DNA from: Paenibacillus caui | GTDB taxonomy: Bacteria; Bacillota; Bacilli; Paenibacillales; Paenibacillaceae | Direction of reading: 5' to 3' | NCBI RefSeq assembly: GCF_019904135.1 | Contig: NZ_JAIOGQ010000015.1 | Coordinates: forward strand, 1-64,000 | Length of the DNA: 64,000 nt | Shown here: piece after piece, positions 36,089-44,910 of the stretch | Numbering within the stretch: position 1 is the first letter of the stretch | Layout of the letters: each line of letters begins with the position of its first letter | The notes under the pieces: generated by a model | What the model was told of the DNA's origin: nothing | What the model saw: only the letters and a program-made list of their open reading frames with translations | Database searches by the model: none | Program-made: the position numbers and the translations under genes

Positions 36089-36868
36089 ATGAAGCAGGAT
36101 ACGTGGCGGATCGGGGACCGGGTGCTGACATCGCGCTTTTTCATAGGGACGGGTCTCTTCCCCAATCCATATGTGCAAATGGAGGCCATTGCCGCCTCGG
36201 AAGCTGAAGTGCTGACCTTCGCCATCCGGCGGGTTAACTTGGAATCGGCGGAGGACGATTCCATTCTGCAGCATGTTCAGGGCAACGACTATATCTTTCT
36301 GCCCAACACATCGGGAGCCCGAACAGCGGAAGAGGCCGTGCGGATCGCACGCCTTGCCCGCGCTTCCGGCTTAAGCGACTGGGTGAAGGTGGAGATTAGC
36401 GCGAATGAACGGACGCTGCTGCCGGATCCGATTGAAACGCTGAAAGCAACGGAAACGCTGGTCAAAGAAGGATTTACGGTGCTGCCGTATATTTCGGATG
36501 ATCCGATCATCTGCAAAAGGCTGGAGGAAGCCGGAGCTGCCGCTATTATGCCGGGAGCGGCTCCGATTGGCACCGGACTGGGCATTCTGAATCCATACAA
36601 TATCGGATTAATCGTTGAGGAAGCCACGGTTCCGGTCATTGTGGACGCAGGACTTGGCACCGCCAGCGATGTGACCCGGGCTATGGAGCTTGGCGTATCG
36701 GGCGTTCTTATGAACACGCCGGTGGCCAAAGCTAAGGACCCGGTCATGATGGCGGAAGCGATGAAACGCGCGATTGACGCGGGCAGGCTTGCCTATTTGT
36801 CAGGCAGAATGGCCAAGAGGCGCTATGCTTCGGCAAGCAGCGGCTATGAACAGTTCAAAATACAGTAA
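36089..36868 (+). CDS. thiG: Thiazole synthase ThiG
   Basis: A 259-residue TIM-barrel enzyme that forms the thiazole phosphate from DXP, the glycine imine from ThiO and sulfur from ThiS. The Schiff-base Lys is K100 in DWVKVEI. LPNTSGARTAEEAVRIARLA, LLPDPIETL and AIMPGAAPIGTG are family motifs. The ATG at 36089 has GGGAGGAGG upstream, 4 bases after the thiS stop. Confidence 0.93.
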   Translation: MKQDTWRIGDRVLTSRFFIGTGLFPNPYVQMEAIAASEAEVLTFAIRRVNLESAEDDSILQHVQGNDYIFLPNTSGARTAEEAVRIARLARASGLSDWVKVEISANERTLLPDPIETLKATETLVKEGFTVLPYISDDPIICKRLEEAGAAAIMPGAAPIGTGLGILNPYNIGLIVEEATVPVIVDAGLGTASDVTRAMELGVSGVLMNTPVAKAKDPVMMAEAMKRAIDAGRLAYLSGRMAKRRYASASSGYEQFKIQ

Positions 36869-36893
36869 ACAGGCAGCTTAGGGAGCGGATGAA

Positions 36894-38015
36894 ATGAAAG
36901 AGCAAATTGTTGTCATGGGCGGAGGCGTTATCGGTTTGTCCTGTGCGTTCGAGCTGCAGAGCCGCGGTTACGGGGTGCATGTTCTGGAAATTGAACGCTG
37001 CGGAGGACAGGCCTCCGGGGCAGCTGCGGGGATGCTGGCTCCCTATTCGGAAAATCTGGAGTCGCCCGATGAGTTTTTCCGGTTTTGTGCGGAAAGCTTG
37101 CGGCTGTATCCGGAATGGCAGCGAAGGGTGAAGGAGATTTCCGGTTCATCCTTCGAATATACCGAGTCCGGCAGCTTATATGTCGTCTATCATGAAGCGG
37201 ACATGCTGGCCCTTGAAGGGAGAATGCTGTGGCAGCGTCAGCATGGGTCCTCGGCAACCATTTTGCAGGGTGATGAGCTGTTCGCCGCCGAGCCCCAGCT
37301 GTCCCGTGATGTCCATGCGGCGCTTTTGACACCGGAAGAAAGCCATGTTTATGCGCCGGATTATGTAAAAGCCCTTGAAGAAGCCTGCCTGAACATTGGC
37401 GTCCAGATTGATGAACAGCTTGGCTCTCTCGATCTAACCGAATGGCAGGATGGAATTGCCCTGCGAGCGGGAGATGGACGAGTCTTCAAAGGGGATAAGC
37501 TCCTTGTTTGTACCGGAGCCTGGGCGCAGAATATGTCAGAGAAGCTGGGCATCCGAATCCCTGTGCGTCCGATCCGGGGGCAGATTTGCGCCTATGAGGT
37601 GCAAGGGGATTTGGGGCAGACCCATCATATGATTTTCAGCAGCCAAGGTTATCTGGTTCAGAAGGCTAACGCTACGCTTGTTTGCGGAGCATCCGAAGAT
37701 ATGGCCGGATTTGACCGGACGGTTACAGGCAGGGGGATTCGCCGTCTGCAGCAGTGGAATAAAAAAGTGTTTCCGGTGCTGGAACTGAAGGAGCCTTTCC
37801 ATCGCTGGGCAGGTCTGAGACCTGCCACACAGGACGGATTTCCGCTTATCGGCAGCTTGAATGCTGCCAGCCGCGTCGTCATGGCGGCTGGACATTATCG
37901 TAACGGCATATTGCTGAGTCCGGCTACCGCGATGCTGGTTGCTGACGGTATAGAAGGTAAGGAGATGCCGGAATGGTCATACGCTTTCCGTCCGGATCGC
38001 TTTGGCGCCGTTTAA
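36894..38015 (+). CDS. thiO: Glycine oxidase ThiO
   Basis: A 373-residue FAD-dependent oxidase. The dinucleotide motif VMGGGVIGLSCAFEL opens the protein; GQASGAAAGMLAP, RPIRGQICAYE and the C-terminal GHYRNGILLSPATA match ThiO. It makes iminoglycine aerobically for ThiG, so this organism uses the oxygen-dependent route rather than ThiH. Last gene of the riboswitch operon, ending before the terminator at 38115. Confidence 0.92.
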   Translation: MKEQIVVMGGGVIGLSCAFELQSRGYGVHVLEIERCGGQASGAAAGMLAPYSENLESPDEFFRFCAESLRLYPEWQRRVKEISGSSFEYTESGSLYVVYHEADMLALEGRMLWQRQHGSSATILQGDELFAAEPQLSRDVHAALLTPEESHVYAPDYVKALEEACLNIGVQIDEQLGSLDLTEWQDGIALRAGDGRVFKGDKLLVCTGAWAQNMSEKLGIRIPVRPIRGQICAYEVQGDLGQTHHMIFSSQGYLVQKANATLVCGASEDMAGFDRTVTGRGIRRLQQWNKKVFPVLELKEPFHRWAGLRPATQDGFPLIGSLNAASRVVMAAGHYRNGILLSPATAMLVADGIEGKEMPEWSYAFRPDRFGAV

Positions 38016-38114
38016 ACGAGCTGCTTGTCATAACAAAGGCTGTATTCACTGCCTATGTATTCCCAAAGCATGGGATCGGTTTATATCCGTTCTTCTCATA
38101 GAAATTTAAAAAAA

Positions 38115-38151
38115 GGGCAGAGCAGGAAACCTCCTTGCTCTGTCCTTTTTT
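38115..38151. terminator. Bidirectional terminator between thiO and the EamA gene
   Basis: Ten-base-pair stem GGGCAGAGCA / TGCTCTGTCC, preceded by an A run and followed by a T run, so it can act for the thi operon and for the convergent EamA gene. Confidence 0.85.
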
Positions 38152-38191
38152 GCCACTCGGGCTCCTGTCTATCCCGTAAGAGCAGGATCAT

Positions 38192-39082
38192 TCAGACGCT
38201 CCGGCTTCTGGAACGGATCTGCACATTAACGAGCAGGATGCTGGCCAGAATGAGCAGCAGCCCTAACGCAAGCCGCACTGTAATATGCTCGCCCGTGAAC
38301 AGGGCGCTGAAGCCGAGCGCAAGCAGAGGAATAAGGAACGTGAAAGATCCCACCTTGCTGGCTTCCCCCGACTGAACCAGTTTGAAAAAAACAAGCCAGC
38401 CGATGGCAATGACGAACACGGAAATGAACAGCAGGTTGATGACAAAAGCCGAATTCCATACAATAGCCGAAAATTTCTCCGCCCAAAAACCGGAAATAAA
38501 GAGCAGGATGCTTCCGATGATCAGCTGCATGGCCGTCATCCAGATTATATCCACGGAATCACTTTTTTTCTTCATGAAGACTGTTCCAAAACACCAGCTA
38601 AGCGCGGAGGCAAGCGCCAGCCCGATCCCTTCGGGGGAAAGTCCTGTACTGAGCCCGCTCACGCTGATCACCGCCACTCCGCAGAAGCCAAGCGTGAGAC
38701 CGCATATTTTGGCAACCGTCATGGACTCGCCAAGCCATAGCCAGGAGCAAATGCCTAGCAGCACCGGCTGCAGGAACACAATCGCCGAGAACATGCCGGC
38801 GGGCATATATCCCAGTCCGATCGTCTGAAGACCGTAATATAAACTGATATTCAGAACACCGGCTATGGCATAAGCGGGCCAGTTTTGTTTGAGATTCAGT
38901 CTTTGATAGTTAGGAAGTGCAATCAGGCACAGCAGAATACCGCCAATCAGGGTGCGTAGAGCCGCAAAAAGCACGGGAGGCGTATAGCTGAGAGCCAATT
39001 TGGAAAGAGGCCAGTTAATCCCCCACACGATTACGAGGAAAGTCAAATAGAGCGCCGTTCGGCGCCGGGAAAGCTGATTCAT
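38192..39082 (-). CDS. EamA/DMT-family transporter
   Basis: A 296-residue protein with ten membrane helices in two EamA repeats (WGINWPLSKLAL in the first, ALASALSWCFGTVF in the second). Members export amino acids and metabolites; the substrate is unknown. It ends opposite the thi operon. The upstream gap to 39285 is AT-rich and gene-free. Confidence 0.85.
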   Translation of the reverse strand: MNQLSRRRTALYLTFLVIVWGINWPLSKLALSYTPPVLFAALRTLIGGILLCLIALPNYQRLNLKQNWPAYAIAGVLNISLYYGLQTIGLGYMPAGMFSAIVFLQPVLLGICSWLWLGESMTVAKICGLTLGFCGVAVISVSGLSTGLSPEGIGLALASALSWCFGTVFMKKKSDSVDIIWMTAMQLIIGSILLFISGFWAEKFSAIVWNSAFVINLLFISVFVIAIGWLVFFKLVQSGEASKVGSFTFLIPLLALGFSALFTGEHITVRLALGLLLILASILLVNVQIRSRSRSV

Positions 39083-39284
39083 ACGTACATTCTCCTTTTT
39101 TAAGTTACTTACTATTATAACGTAATTTTTGTCATAGAGTATGAAATAAATGAATGGAAGAAAGCTAATGTCATTCCTTTTGGAGTTAGCGTTTTAATGC
39201 ATCTTGGAGAGATTTCATCCGATGTGTAATCGGACAAAAAGAAGTGAATATTAAGAATGTTTGGCATAAGGGGGCGGATTTATC

Positions 39285-39899
39285 ATGAAAACAGCTAATA
39301 TCCAAAAGACAATCACGAGTGCGGCCATTCTTCCGATGAATACCGAACAGGAGGCTTGGCGGATTTTTATTGCCATTCCCATACCGCAGCCAATTCAGGC
39401 TGAGCTGGCGAAATGGTGCCGGGAGCAGCGGAACGTACTCCATTTTCAAAAATGGGTTCACGATGCGGATTATCACATCACCCTCCAATTTCTTGGAGAT
39501 ACAGATGTTCAGAAAATAAAGGAGATCGCTCAATCGTTGGAGAAATCGGTAAAGGGCTTTGAGCCTTTTGAATTGCGGCTTGCGGGTATCGGGACGTTCG
39601 GCCGCAAGGAACAGCCGAGGGTGCTGTGGGCAGGGGTACAAGGAGAACTAGACCGGCTACATGCACTGCATAGCTCGGTCACGTCGGCGATGAGCCCGCT
39701 TGGTTTTATTCCGGAGGACCGTCCCTATAGCCCGCATGTCACGCTGGCACGTAAATGCGCCCCTGAGGCAGTGTTCCATCCGTTATCTGCTTCTTCGTCC
39801 GTATTCGGGAGCTGGCAGGTTCAGGACATTGTCATTTACCGGACAAAAATGGGGCATAAGCCCATGTACGAGATTTTAGAGACGATCTCCCTGGCTTAA
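39285..39899 (+). CDS. thpR: RNA 2',3'-cyclic phosphodiesterase ThpR (LigT)
   Basis: A 204-residue 2H phosphoesterase. Both HxT motifs are present, HITLQFLG and HVTLARK, spaced as in the LigT/ThpR family. It opens 2',3'-cyclic phosphates of RNA, and ligates tRNA halves in vitro in E. coli. GGGGGCGG is well placed for the ATG at 39285; a second ATG (codon 18) begins the conserved part. Confidence 0.9.
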   Translation: MKTANIQKTITSAAILPMNTEQEAWRIFIAIPIPQPIQAELAKWCREQRNVLHFQKWVHDADYHITLQFLGDTDVQKIKEIAQSLEKSVKGFEPFELRLAGIGTFGRKEQPRVLWAGVQGELDRLHALHSSVTSAMSPLGFIPEDRPYSPHVTLARKCAPEAVFHPLSASSSVFGSWQVQDIVIYRTKMGHKPMYEILETISLA

Positions 39900-39990
39900 A
39901 AAGACAAGAACTCCCTGCCGTCAGTATCCTTTACAGCTGACAAGAATTTCTGCTTTTTACCCTTTTCATTCCAAGAAAACAGGAGGTTCT

Positions 39991-41238
39991 ATGCATTCAT
40001 TTAACGCCGTATTTATACAGCTGCTTATCCTGCTGGCTATTTCCATTTCGGTCATAGCCGTCGCCAAAAAAATCAATTTATCTTACTCCATTGCCCTGGT
40101 TATCGTCGGACTGCTGCTCGGGATTAGCCATATTCCGTTTCTGGACGAGGCGGAAGCGTTCATTACCCAGTCGCACGTATTTCAAGCGATCATTATCTCC
40201 TTGTTTCTGCCCATTCTGCTCGGAGACGCGACGCTCAAGATGCCCTTCTCCCAATTGAGGGAACAGACAAAACCCGTGTTAGCCTTGGCGTTCGGGGGGA
40301 CTTTGTTATCGTTTCTCATCATAGCGTTGATGGGGTATTATTTGCTTCAATTGCCGCTCACGGTAGCTTTTACTTTCGCAGCGCTGATGAGTGCAACAGA
40401 TCCTATAAGCGTGATTTCAATCTTTAAATCTTTGGGGGTACCAAAGCGGATTGTCACCATCATCGAAGGGGAATCCCTGCTGAATGACGGAATCGCGGTT
40501 GTGCTGTTTCAAATTTCTTCCGTTTATTTGCTCACTTATATGGAAATGGGCTGGGAAGGCTTGGGCAGAGGCGTGCTGCTCTTTTTTCAATTCGGCTTGG
40601 GCGGAGCGGCTATTGGCGGAATTCTCGGCTTCCTATTCTCACAGCTCATCCGGTTGTACGACGATTACCCGCTGGAGATCGCTTTTTCGATGCTGCTCTT
40701 TTTCGGGAGCTACTTTATAGCCGAGCACTTCCATGTGTCGGGAGTCATTGCTGTGGTCATGGCCGGGATGATCTTCGGCAATTACGGAGCAAGGATCGGA
40801 ATGTCGGAGAAAACGGAAATGAATATTAACTCGTTCTGGGATGTCATCACCTTGGTTGCCAACTCGCTTATTTTTCTAATGATCGGCCTCGAAATCAAAT
40901 ATATTAGCTTTCATGATAAGTGGCTTGTCGTTGCCGCAGCGATTCTAATTGTATTGATTGGAAGAACAGTTGCTCTGTATGCAAGCGTCGCCGGACTAAA
41001 AACGCTCCCTGCCTCCTGGAAAGCCTTGCTCAACTGGGGCGGACTGAAAGGCAGCTTGTCCCTGGCGCTCGCGCTAAGTCTCCCACCGTCCTTTGAAGGA
41101 AGGGACGACGTTCTTGTGCTCACCTTCAGCGTTGTTTTGTTCTCACTCCTCATACAGGGGCTTACGATCAAGCCGCTGGTGCTGAAGCTGCGACTGAACG
41201 AAACGGCATCGGATGCCAAATCATCGGACTTCAATTAG
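39991..41238 (+). CDS. CPA1-family Na+(K+)/H+ antiporter
   Basis: A 415-residue cation:proton antiporter with about 12-13 helices. The core motifs SATDPISVISIFKSLG and EGESLLNDGIAVVLF contain the Asp residues of the transport site, as in NhaP-type CPA1 proteins. Ion specificity cannot be read from sequence. AGGAGGTTCT lies before the ATG. The KtrB-type K+ transporter 107 bases downstream suggests a joint role in ion homeostasis. Confidence 0.88.
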   Translation: MHSFNAVFIQLLILLAISISVIAVAKKINLSYSIALVIVGLLLGISHIPFLDEAEAFITQSHVFQAIIISLFLPILLGDATLKMPFSQLREQTKPVLALAFGGTLLSFLIIALMGYYLLQLPLTVAFTFAALMSATDPISVISIFKSLGVPKRIVTIIEGESLLNDGIAVVLFQISSVYLLTYMEMGWEGLGRGVLLFFQFGLGGAAIGGILGFLFSQLIRLYDDYPLEIAFSMLLFFGSYFIAEHFHVSGVIAVVMAGMIFGNYGARIGMSEKTEMNINSFWDVITLVANSLIFLMIGLEIKYISFHDKWLVVAAAILIVLIGRTVALYASVAGLKTLPASWKALLNWGGLKGSLSLALALSLPPSFEGRDDVLVLTFSVVLFSLLIQGLTIKPLVLKLRLNETASDAKSSDFN

Positions 41239-41345
41239 TGGTTTTTTCCTGTGAGGACTAGTATAATACAAGTTCAGGATATGGCTGTAATTTATTGCTG
41301 CTATCCAGATTTCTCAACTAACATTCAGAAAATAGGAGTTTTTGC

Positions 41346-42704
41346 ATGTTTCGATCCAAACCATTTAAACAGCTCAATCAGACTAGATTCAGTCCGCCCC
41401 AGATTTTATCCATCGGTTTTTTAATCATGATTGTGATCGGCGCGCTGTTGTTGACGCTTCCGATTTCAACCAGACCGGGCAAGCACATTTCTTTTCTTGA
41501 CGCTTTGTTTGAAGCTACGTCGGCCGTCTGTGTGACAGGCCTGGTAGTGACGGATACCGGTACGACTTTTACCCCGTTTGGCCAAGTAGTGATTATGAGC
41601 CTTATCCAGGTTGGCGGGCTAGGTTTTATGACCTTAGGTATCGTTGTCGCACTGCTGCTTGGCAAAAAAATTACCCTCTCGGAACGAATCATCGCGCAAA
41701 ATGCACTGAATCAGTATGATTTGTCCGGTATCGTCAAGCTGGTCAGACTGGTGATTATGACAACCGTGATTATCGAAGGAACGGGCGCATTGCTGCTCGC
41801 TATCGTATGGTCACAGGATATGGGATGGGGGAAGGCTTTGTATTACGGCCTGTTTCATTCGGTGTCTTCATTTAATAATGCGGGTTTCGATATTATGGGA
41901 GACTATAAGAGTATGACCGAATATGTAGGCAACGTGCCGGTCAACCTGATTTTATCTACTTTATACATAGTTGGCGGACTGGGCTTTACCGTAATCATGG
42001 AGGTCGTGCGAAAACGCAATTTCCGGAAATGGTCGCTGAACACGAAAACGGTGATCGGGGTCACTCTGGTTTTGAATCTGGTTTCATCGGTGTTGTTTTA
42101 TTTGCTGGAATACAATAATCCGCACACGCTCGGAGCGCTTCCGCCGGAGGAAAAAATCATCGCATCCTACTTTCACGGCACCGTTCCCCGGACCGCAGGC
42201 TTTAACACGCTGGATTTGACACAGCTCAATAGCGATTCCATTCTGCTAACGATGGGTCTCATGTTTATCGGGGGAGCTTCAGGCTCTACAGCGGGAGGGA
42301 TTAAAATATCGACCTTCTTCCTTCTGCTGCTGGTCGTGTGGACGATGATCAAGCAGCGAGAGGACATTACTTTTCTGCGAAGAAGAATTCCGAAAGATCT
42401 TGTTTTCAGGGCGCTCTCCATTGCCATGATCGGGATTGCCCTGATCTTTACGGCTTCGTTCCTGCTCGAAGTCACGGAGACCGGTATCCCCTTGATGAGT
42501 CTTGCCTTCGAGACGGTTTCCGCTTTCGGCACCGTTGGTTTGTCGCTTGGGGTTACGACCCAGCTCAGCGATGCGGGAAAATGCGTCATTATGCTTCTCA
42601 TGTTTATCGGCCGGCTTGGGCCTTTAACAATCGCGCTTGCGCTAACCAGAGACAAGAACAAGTCCAAGCTGAAATATCCTGAAGAGAAGATATTAATTGG
42701 ATAA
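41346..42704 (+). CDS. ktrB: K+ uptake channel subunit KtrB (TrkH family)
   Basis: A 452-residue TrkH/KtrB protein with four repeated M1-P-M2 units. The four selectivity-filter segments are visible: AVCVTGLVVTDTG, SSFNNAGFDIMGD, PRTAGFNTLDL and SAFGTVGLSLGV. KtrB needs the cytosolic KtrA/C regulator, which is not encoded nearby. AATAGGAG precedes the ATG and a TATAAT box sits at 41262. A hairpin at 42740 follows. Confidence 0.9.
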   Translation: MFRSKPFKQLNQTRFSPPQILSIGFLIMIVIGALLLTLPISTRPGKHISFLDALFEATSAVCVTGLVVTDTGTTFTPFGQVVIMSLIQVGGLGFMTLGIVVALLLGKKITLSERIIAQNALNQYDLSGIVKLVRLVIMTTVIIEGTGALLLAIVWSQDMGWGKALYYGLFHSVSSFNNAGFDIMGDYKSMTEYVGNVPVNLILSTLYIVGGLGFTVIMEVVRKRNFRKWSLNTKTVIGVTLVLNLVSSVLFYLLEYNNPHTLGALPPEEKIIASYFHGTVPRTAGFNTLDLTQLNSDSILLTMGLMFIGGASGSTAGGIKISTFFLLLLVVWTMIKQREDITFLRRRIPKDLVFRALSIAMIGIALIFTASFLLEVTETGIPLMSLAFETVSAFGTVGLSLGVTTQLSDAGKCVIMLLMFIGRLGPLTIALALTRDKNKSKLKYPEEKILIG

Positions 42705-42739
42705 TATATTGATCACAGAATCGGCGAAAGCCGCGGATG

Positions 42740-42769
42740 AAGCCTCCCGGCCAAGGGGAGGCTTTCTTT
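42740..42769 (+). terminator. Terminator-like hairpin after ktrB
   Basis: Nine-base-pair perfect stem AAGCCTCCC / GGGAGGCTT with a 7-base loop and a T-rich tail. It lies within the open frame that continues into the DUF1992 gene, which bears on where that gene starts. Confidence 0.65.
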
Positions 42770-42780
42770 CCGTTTTGACT

Positions 42781-43149
42781 ATGTCTTTTTCTAGGTTCAG
42801 GCAGGATTTGACGGTTATTGCACCCGAAATTATCTTAAATTATTCCCGTAAAGGAGGATTCAAAGATCTTCCGGGAAAAGGGAAGCCTGTGCAAATCGAA
42901 GAAAGCGATGATTTATACACCAGAACGTTGAAAAGCTCGAATTTAATCCCGGCATGGCTTGCGCTGAGAAAGGAAATCGTAAGGGACATGAAGACGATCC
43001 TGGACAATATACAGACAAACGATGAGGACCAAATCGAGCAGCTCAACCAGAAAATCCGCAAATACAACCGCCAGGTGCCAAATCCTCTACTGCAAAAGGG
43101 AGTCGTAACCAGTCAAAATATTCAGGAAAAATATGAGAAGTGGCTTTAG
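42781..43149 (+). CDS. DUF1992 (DnaJ-like homologue subfamily C 28) protein
   Basis: The core KGGFKDLPGKGKPVQ, YTRTLKSSNLIPAWLALRKEI and INQKIRKYNRQVPNPLLQK regions identify the DUF1992 family, of unknown function and named after the eukaryotic DNAJC28. Start is uncertain. The ATG at 42781 gives 122 residues and lies just after the hairpin at 42740, but I see no Shine-Dalgarno. A TTG at 42697, overlapping the ktrB stop, would give 150 residues and place the hairpin inside the gene. Confidence 0.75.
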   Translation: MSFSRFRQDLTVIAPEIILNYSRKGGFKDLPGKGKPVQIEESDDLYTRTLKSSNLIPAWLALRKEIVRDMKTILDNIQTNDEDQIEQLNQKIRKYNRQVPNPLLQKGVVTSQNIQEKYEKWL

Positions 43150-43221
43150 GACGTTCTTCCCTGGCTGCTTCTTTTTTTATGACCCAAAAAGGGAACATAT
43201 ATACGCTTTTTCTCTTCGTCA

Positions 43222-43230
43222 TGCTATAAT
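43222..43230 (+). promoter_or_regulatory. Extended -10 promoter candidate for the TerB/ATPase/helicase unit
   Basis: TGC-TATAAT (extended -10) 61 bases before the TerB-domain gene, in a short gap after the DUF1992 gene. No good -35 is visible. It would make the three genes a separate operon. Confidence 0.4.
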
Positions 43231-43290
43231 AAAGAAATCCAAATCTTCCCGGGGATGACCTGAAATTTAGCGAATGGTGATGCATGGAGC

Positions 43291-44907
43291 ATGAAATACG
43301 AATCAAGGCCTGTAGAGTTTGCCGAATTGGATTTAAGCGAAGAAGATGAGGGAATCCGCATTCCTCTTCGTGATGCAGCGATTGCCCGACCGGAGGGTGA
43401 AACCGAAAGATCTTCCGGGACCGAGGCGGAAACAGCAGAGGCGTACACGGGCATGTTCCGGCTCGTATCCAGGGAGCGCAGCTTTACGGAAGAAGCACAG
43501 CGCTGCGCCAATCTTGAAGGACCGGCTGCGCCATTCGTTCCTTTCATGAGCTATTGGCCCACTTATGAGCAAATGGCCGAATCCCAATCCAGATGGTATT
43601 TTTACTGGAGATCCGAGGTCCGCAAGGAGCATTACCCGGATACCGATCTTTCTTATATATTTATTTACATTTATGAGCTGATTCACGGCATAGGCTGGGA
43701 CAAGCCGGAGAAAGGGTACGAGCTTCTGACGGAAGTGTGGATGGCCTACCGGGCAAGGCATCCTCAGCTGGACGGCTACCTGAAGGAGTGGGTTTCGGAT
43801 TTTGTGCTGGTTCATCGGCTGGACGTTCCGCTAACGGAGATTTTTTCGGTATCGGAACAGAACGTTTCCGGCGAACTGGCGGACATCGAGCTCCTGAGGC
43901 TGCTGGAGGAGCAGCCCCTTCAAGTTCCGCCCCAGCTGCTGTTTAGTTTGAGCGACTACGATACAAGGCGCAGCAGTTTCTGCACGGCCGGGGGGATTGT
44001 CGAACTGGAAGCTTATCTTCCCAAGATCGTAGCGCTTGTCGATTCCTATTTGCTGAAGACGTCTCAGCTGCGGATCATCGACATGTTCCGTCCCGAGCAG
44101 GAGCAGACGGTGGAACGGTACTTGTTTCGCAGCGCGGTTTATGATGACTCTTATTACGGCAGGACGATTCGGATTTCCACGCTGCCAATCACGCAGCACG
44201 CGCCGCTCAGGAAATACATGACCGAACTCATCCGGTTTACCGAGAACAAGCTGCGAAAGCTTAAAGGCTTCAAAGGACGTCTTAGAGGCATTGCGCTTGA
44301 GCCGGAAATCGGACATCTGATCGAGCGCTATCTCGAGCGGGAATTTTCGCCGCAGGCCGCGCCGGTCCGGCCGAAGATTACCATAGACACGGCAAAATTG
44401 GTGGCGCTCCGGCAGGATACCGAATATGTACGGAGCATGCTTACGATTGAGGACGAAGAAGCATCTGGTGATGTTCCGGAAACGGAGCTTGATCAAGAAG
44501 AAGAGCGCGATCTGCCTGACTGGCGTGAAGAAGCTCGGACTGCGCTGGACGGGACTGTATTAGACGGTACTGTACACCGGGAAAGTCCGCTGACTGACTC
44601 CATAAGCAAGCCGAGTCGGGCCGATGAGACGTCGGCATCCCTGATTTGGGATACGGACGGACTTGACGAAGAGTGGGCTTTGTTTGCCGAAAAGCTGGGT
44701 CCGGCTCACATGGAAGCCCTGTCAGCCTTGGTTAGCTCATTTCCGGAATCGGAGCTGACGCGTGTGGCCGATTCATACGGAACGATGCCCGCGCTGCTCG
44801 TCGACGAAATCAATGACGCGGCAATGGAGACCGTTGGCGATCTGGTCATCGACGAAGCTCGGATTGCTGAGGACTACCAGCATTTGTTTGAACATTTGAA
44901 GAGGTGA
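43291..44907 (+). CDS. TerB_N / TerB_C domain protein
   Basis: A 538-residue soluble protein. Residues about 80-240 form the TerB_N domain (FMSYWPTYEQMAESQSRWYF, YIFIYIYELIHGIGW), and the last 90 residues a TerB_C domain (WDTDGLDEEWALF to YQHLFEHLKR), with an acidic, low-complexity linker (about 390-450). These domains have been tied by comparative genomics to predicted DNA-processing and stress systems; biochemical function is unknown. It is followed at once by a BREX-type ATPase and a helicase gene, 3 bases and then an overlap away, so the three should act together. Confidence 0.85.
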   Translation: MKYESRPVEFAELDLSEEDEGIRIPLRDAAIARPEGETERSSGTEAETAEAYTGMFRLVSRERSFTEEAQRCANLEGPAAPFVPFMSYWPTYEQMAESQSRWYFYWRSEVRKEHYPDTDLSYIFIYIYELIHGIGWDKPEKGYELLTEVWMAYRARHPQLDGYLKEWVSDFVLVHRLDVPLTEIFSVSEQNVSGELADIELLRLLEEQPLQVPPQLLFSLSDYDTRRSSFCTAGGIVELEAYLPKIVALVDSYLLKTSQLRIIDMFRPEQEQTVERYLFRSAVYDDSYYGRTIRISTLPITQHAPLRKYMTELIRFTENKLRKLKGFKGRLRGIALEPEIGHLIERYLEREFSPQAAPVRPKITIDTAKLVALRQDTEYVRSMLTIEDEEASGDVPETELDQEEERDLPDWREEARTALDGTVLDGTVHRESPLTDSISKPSRADETSASLIWDTDGLDEEWALFAEKLGPAHMEALSALVSSFPESELTRVADSYGTMPALLVDEINDAAMETVGDLVIDEARIAEDYQHLFEHLKR

Positions 44908-44910
44908 CGT

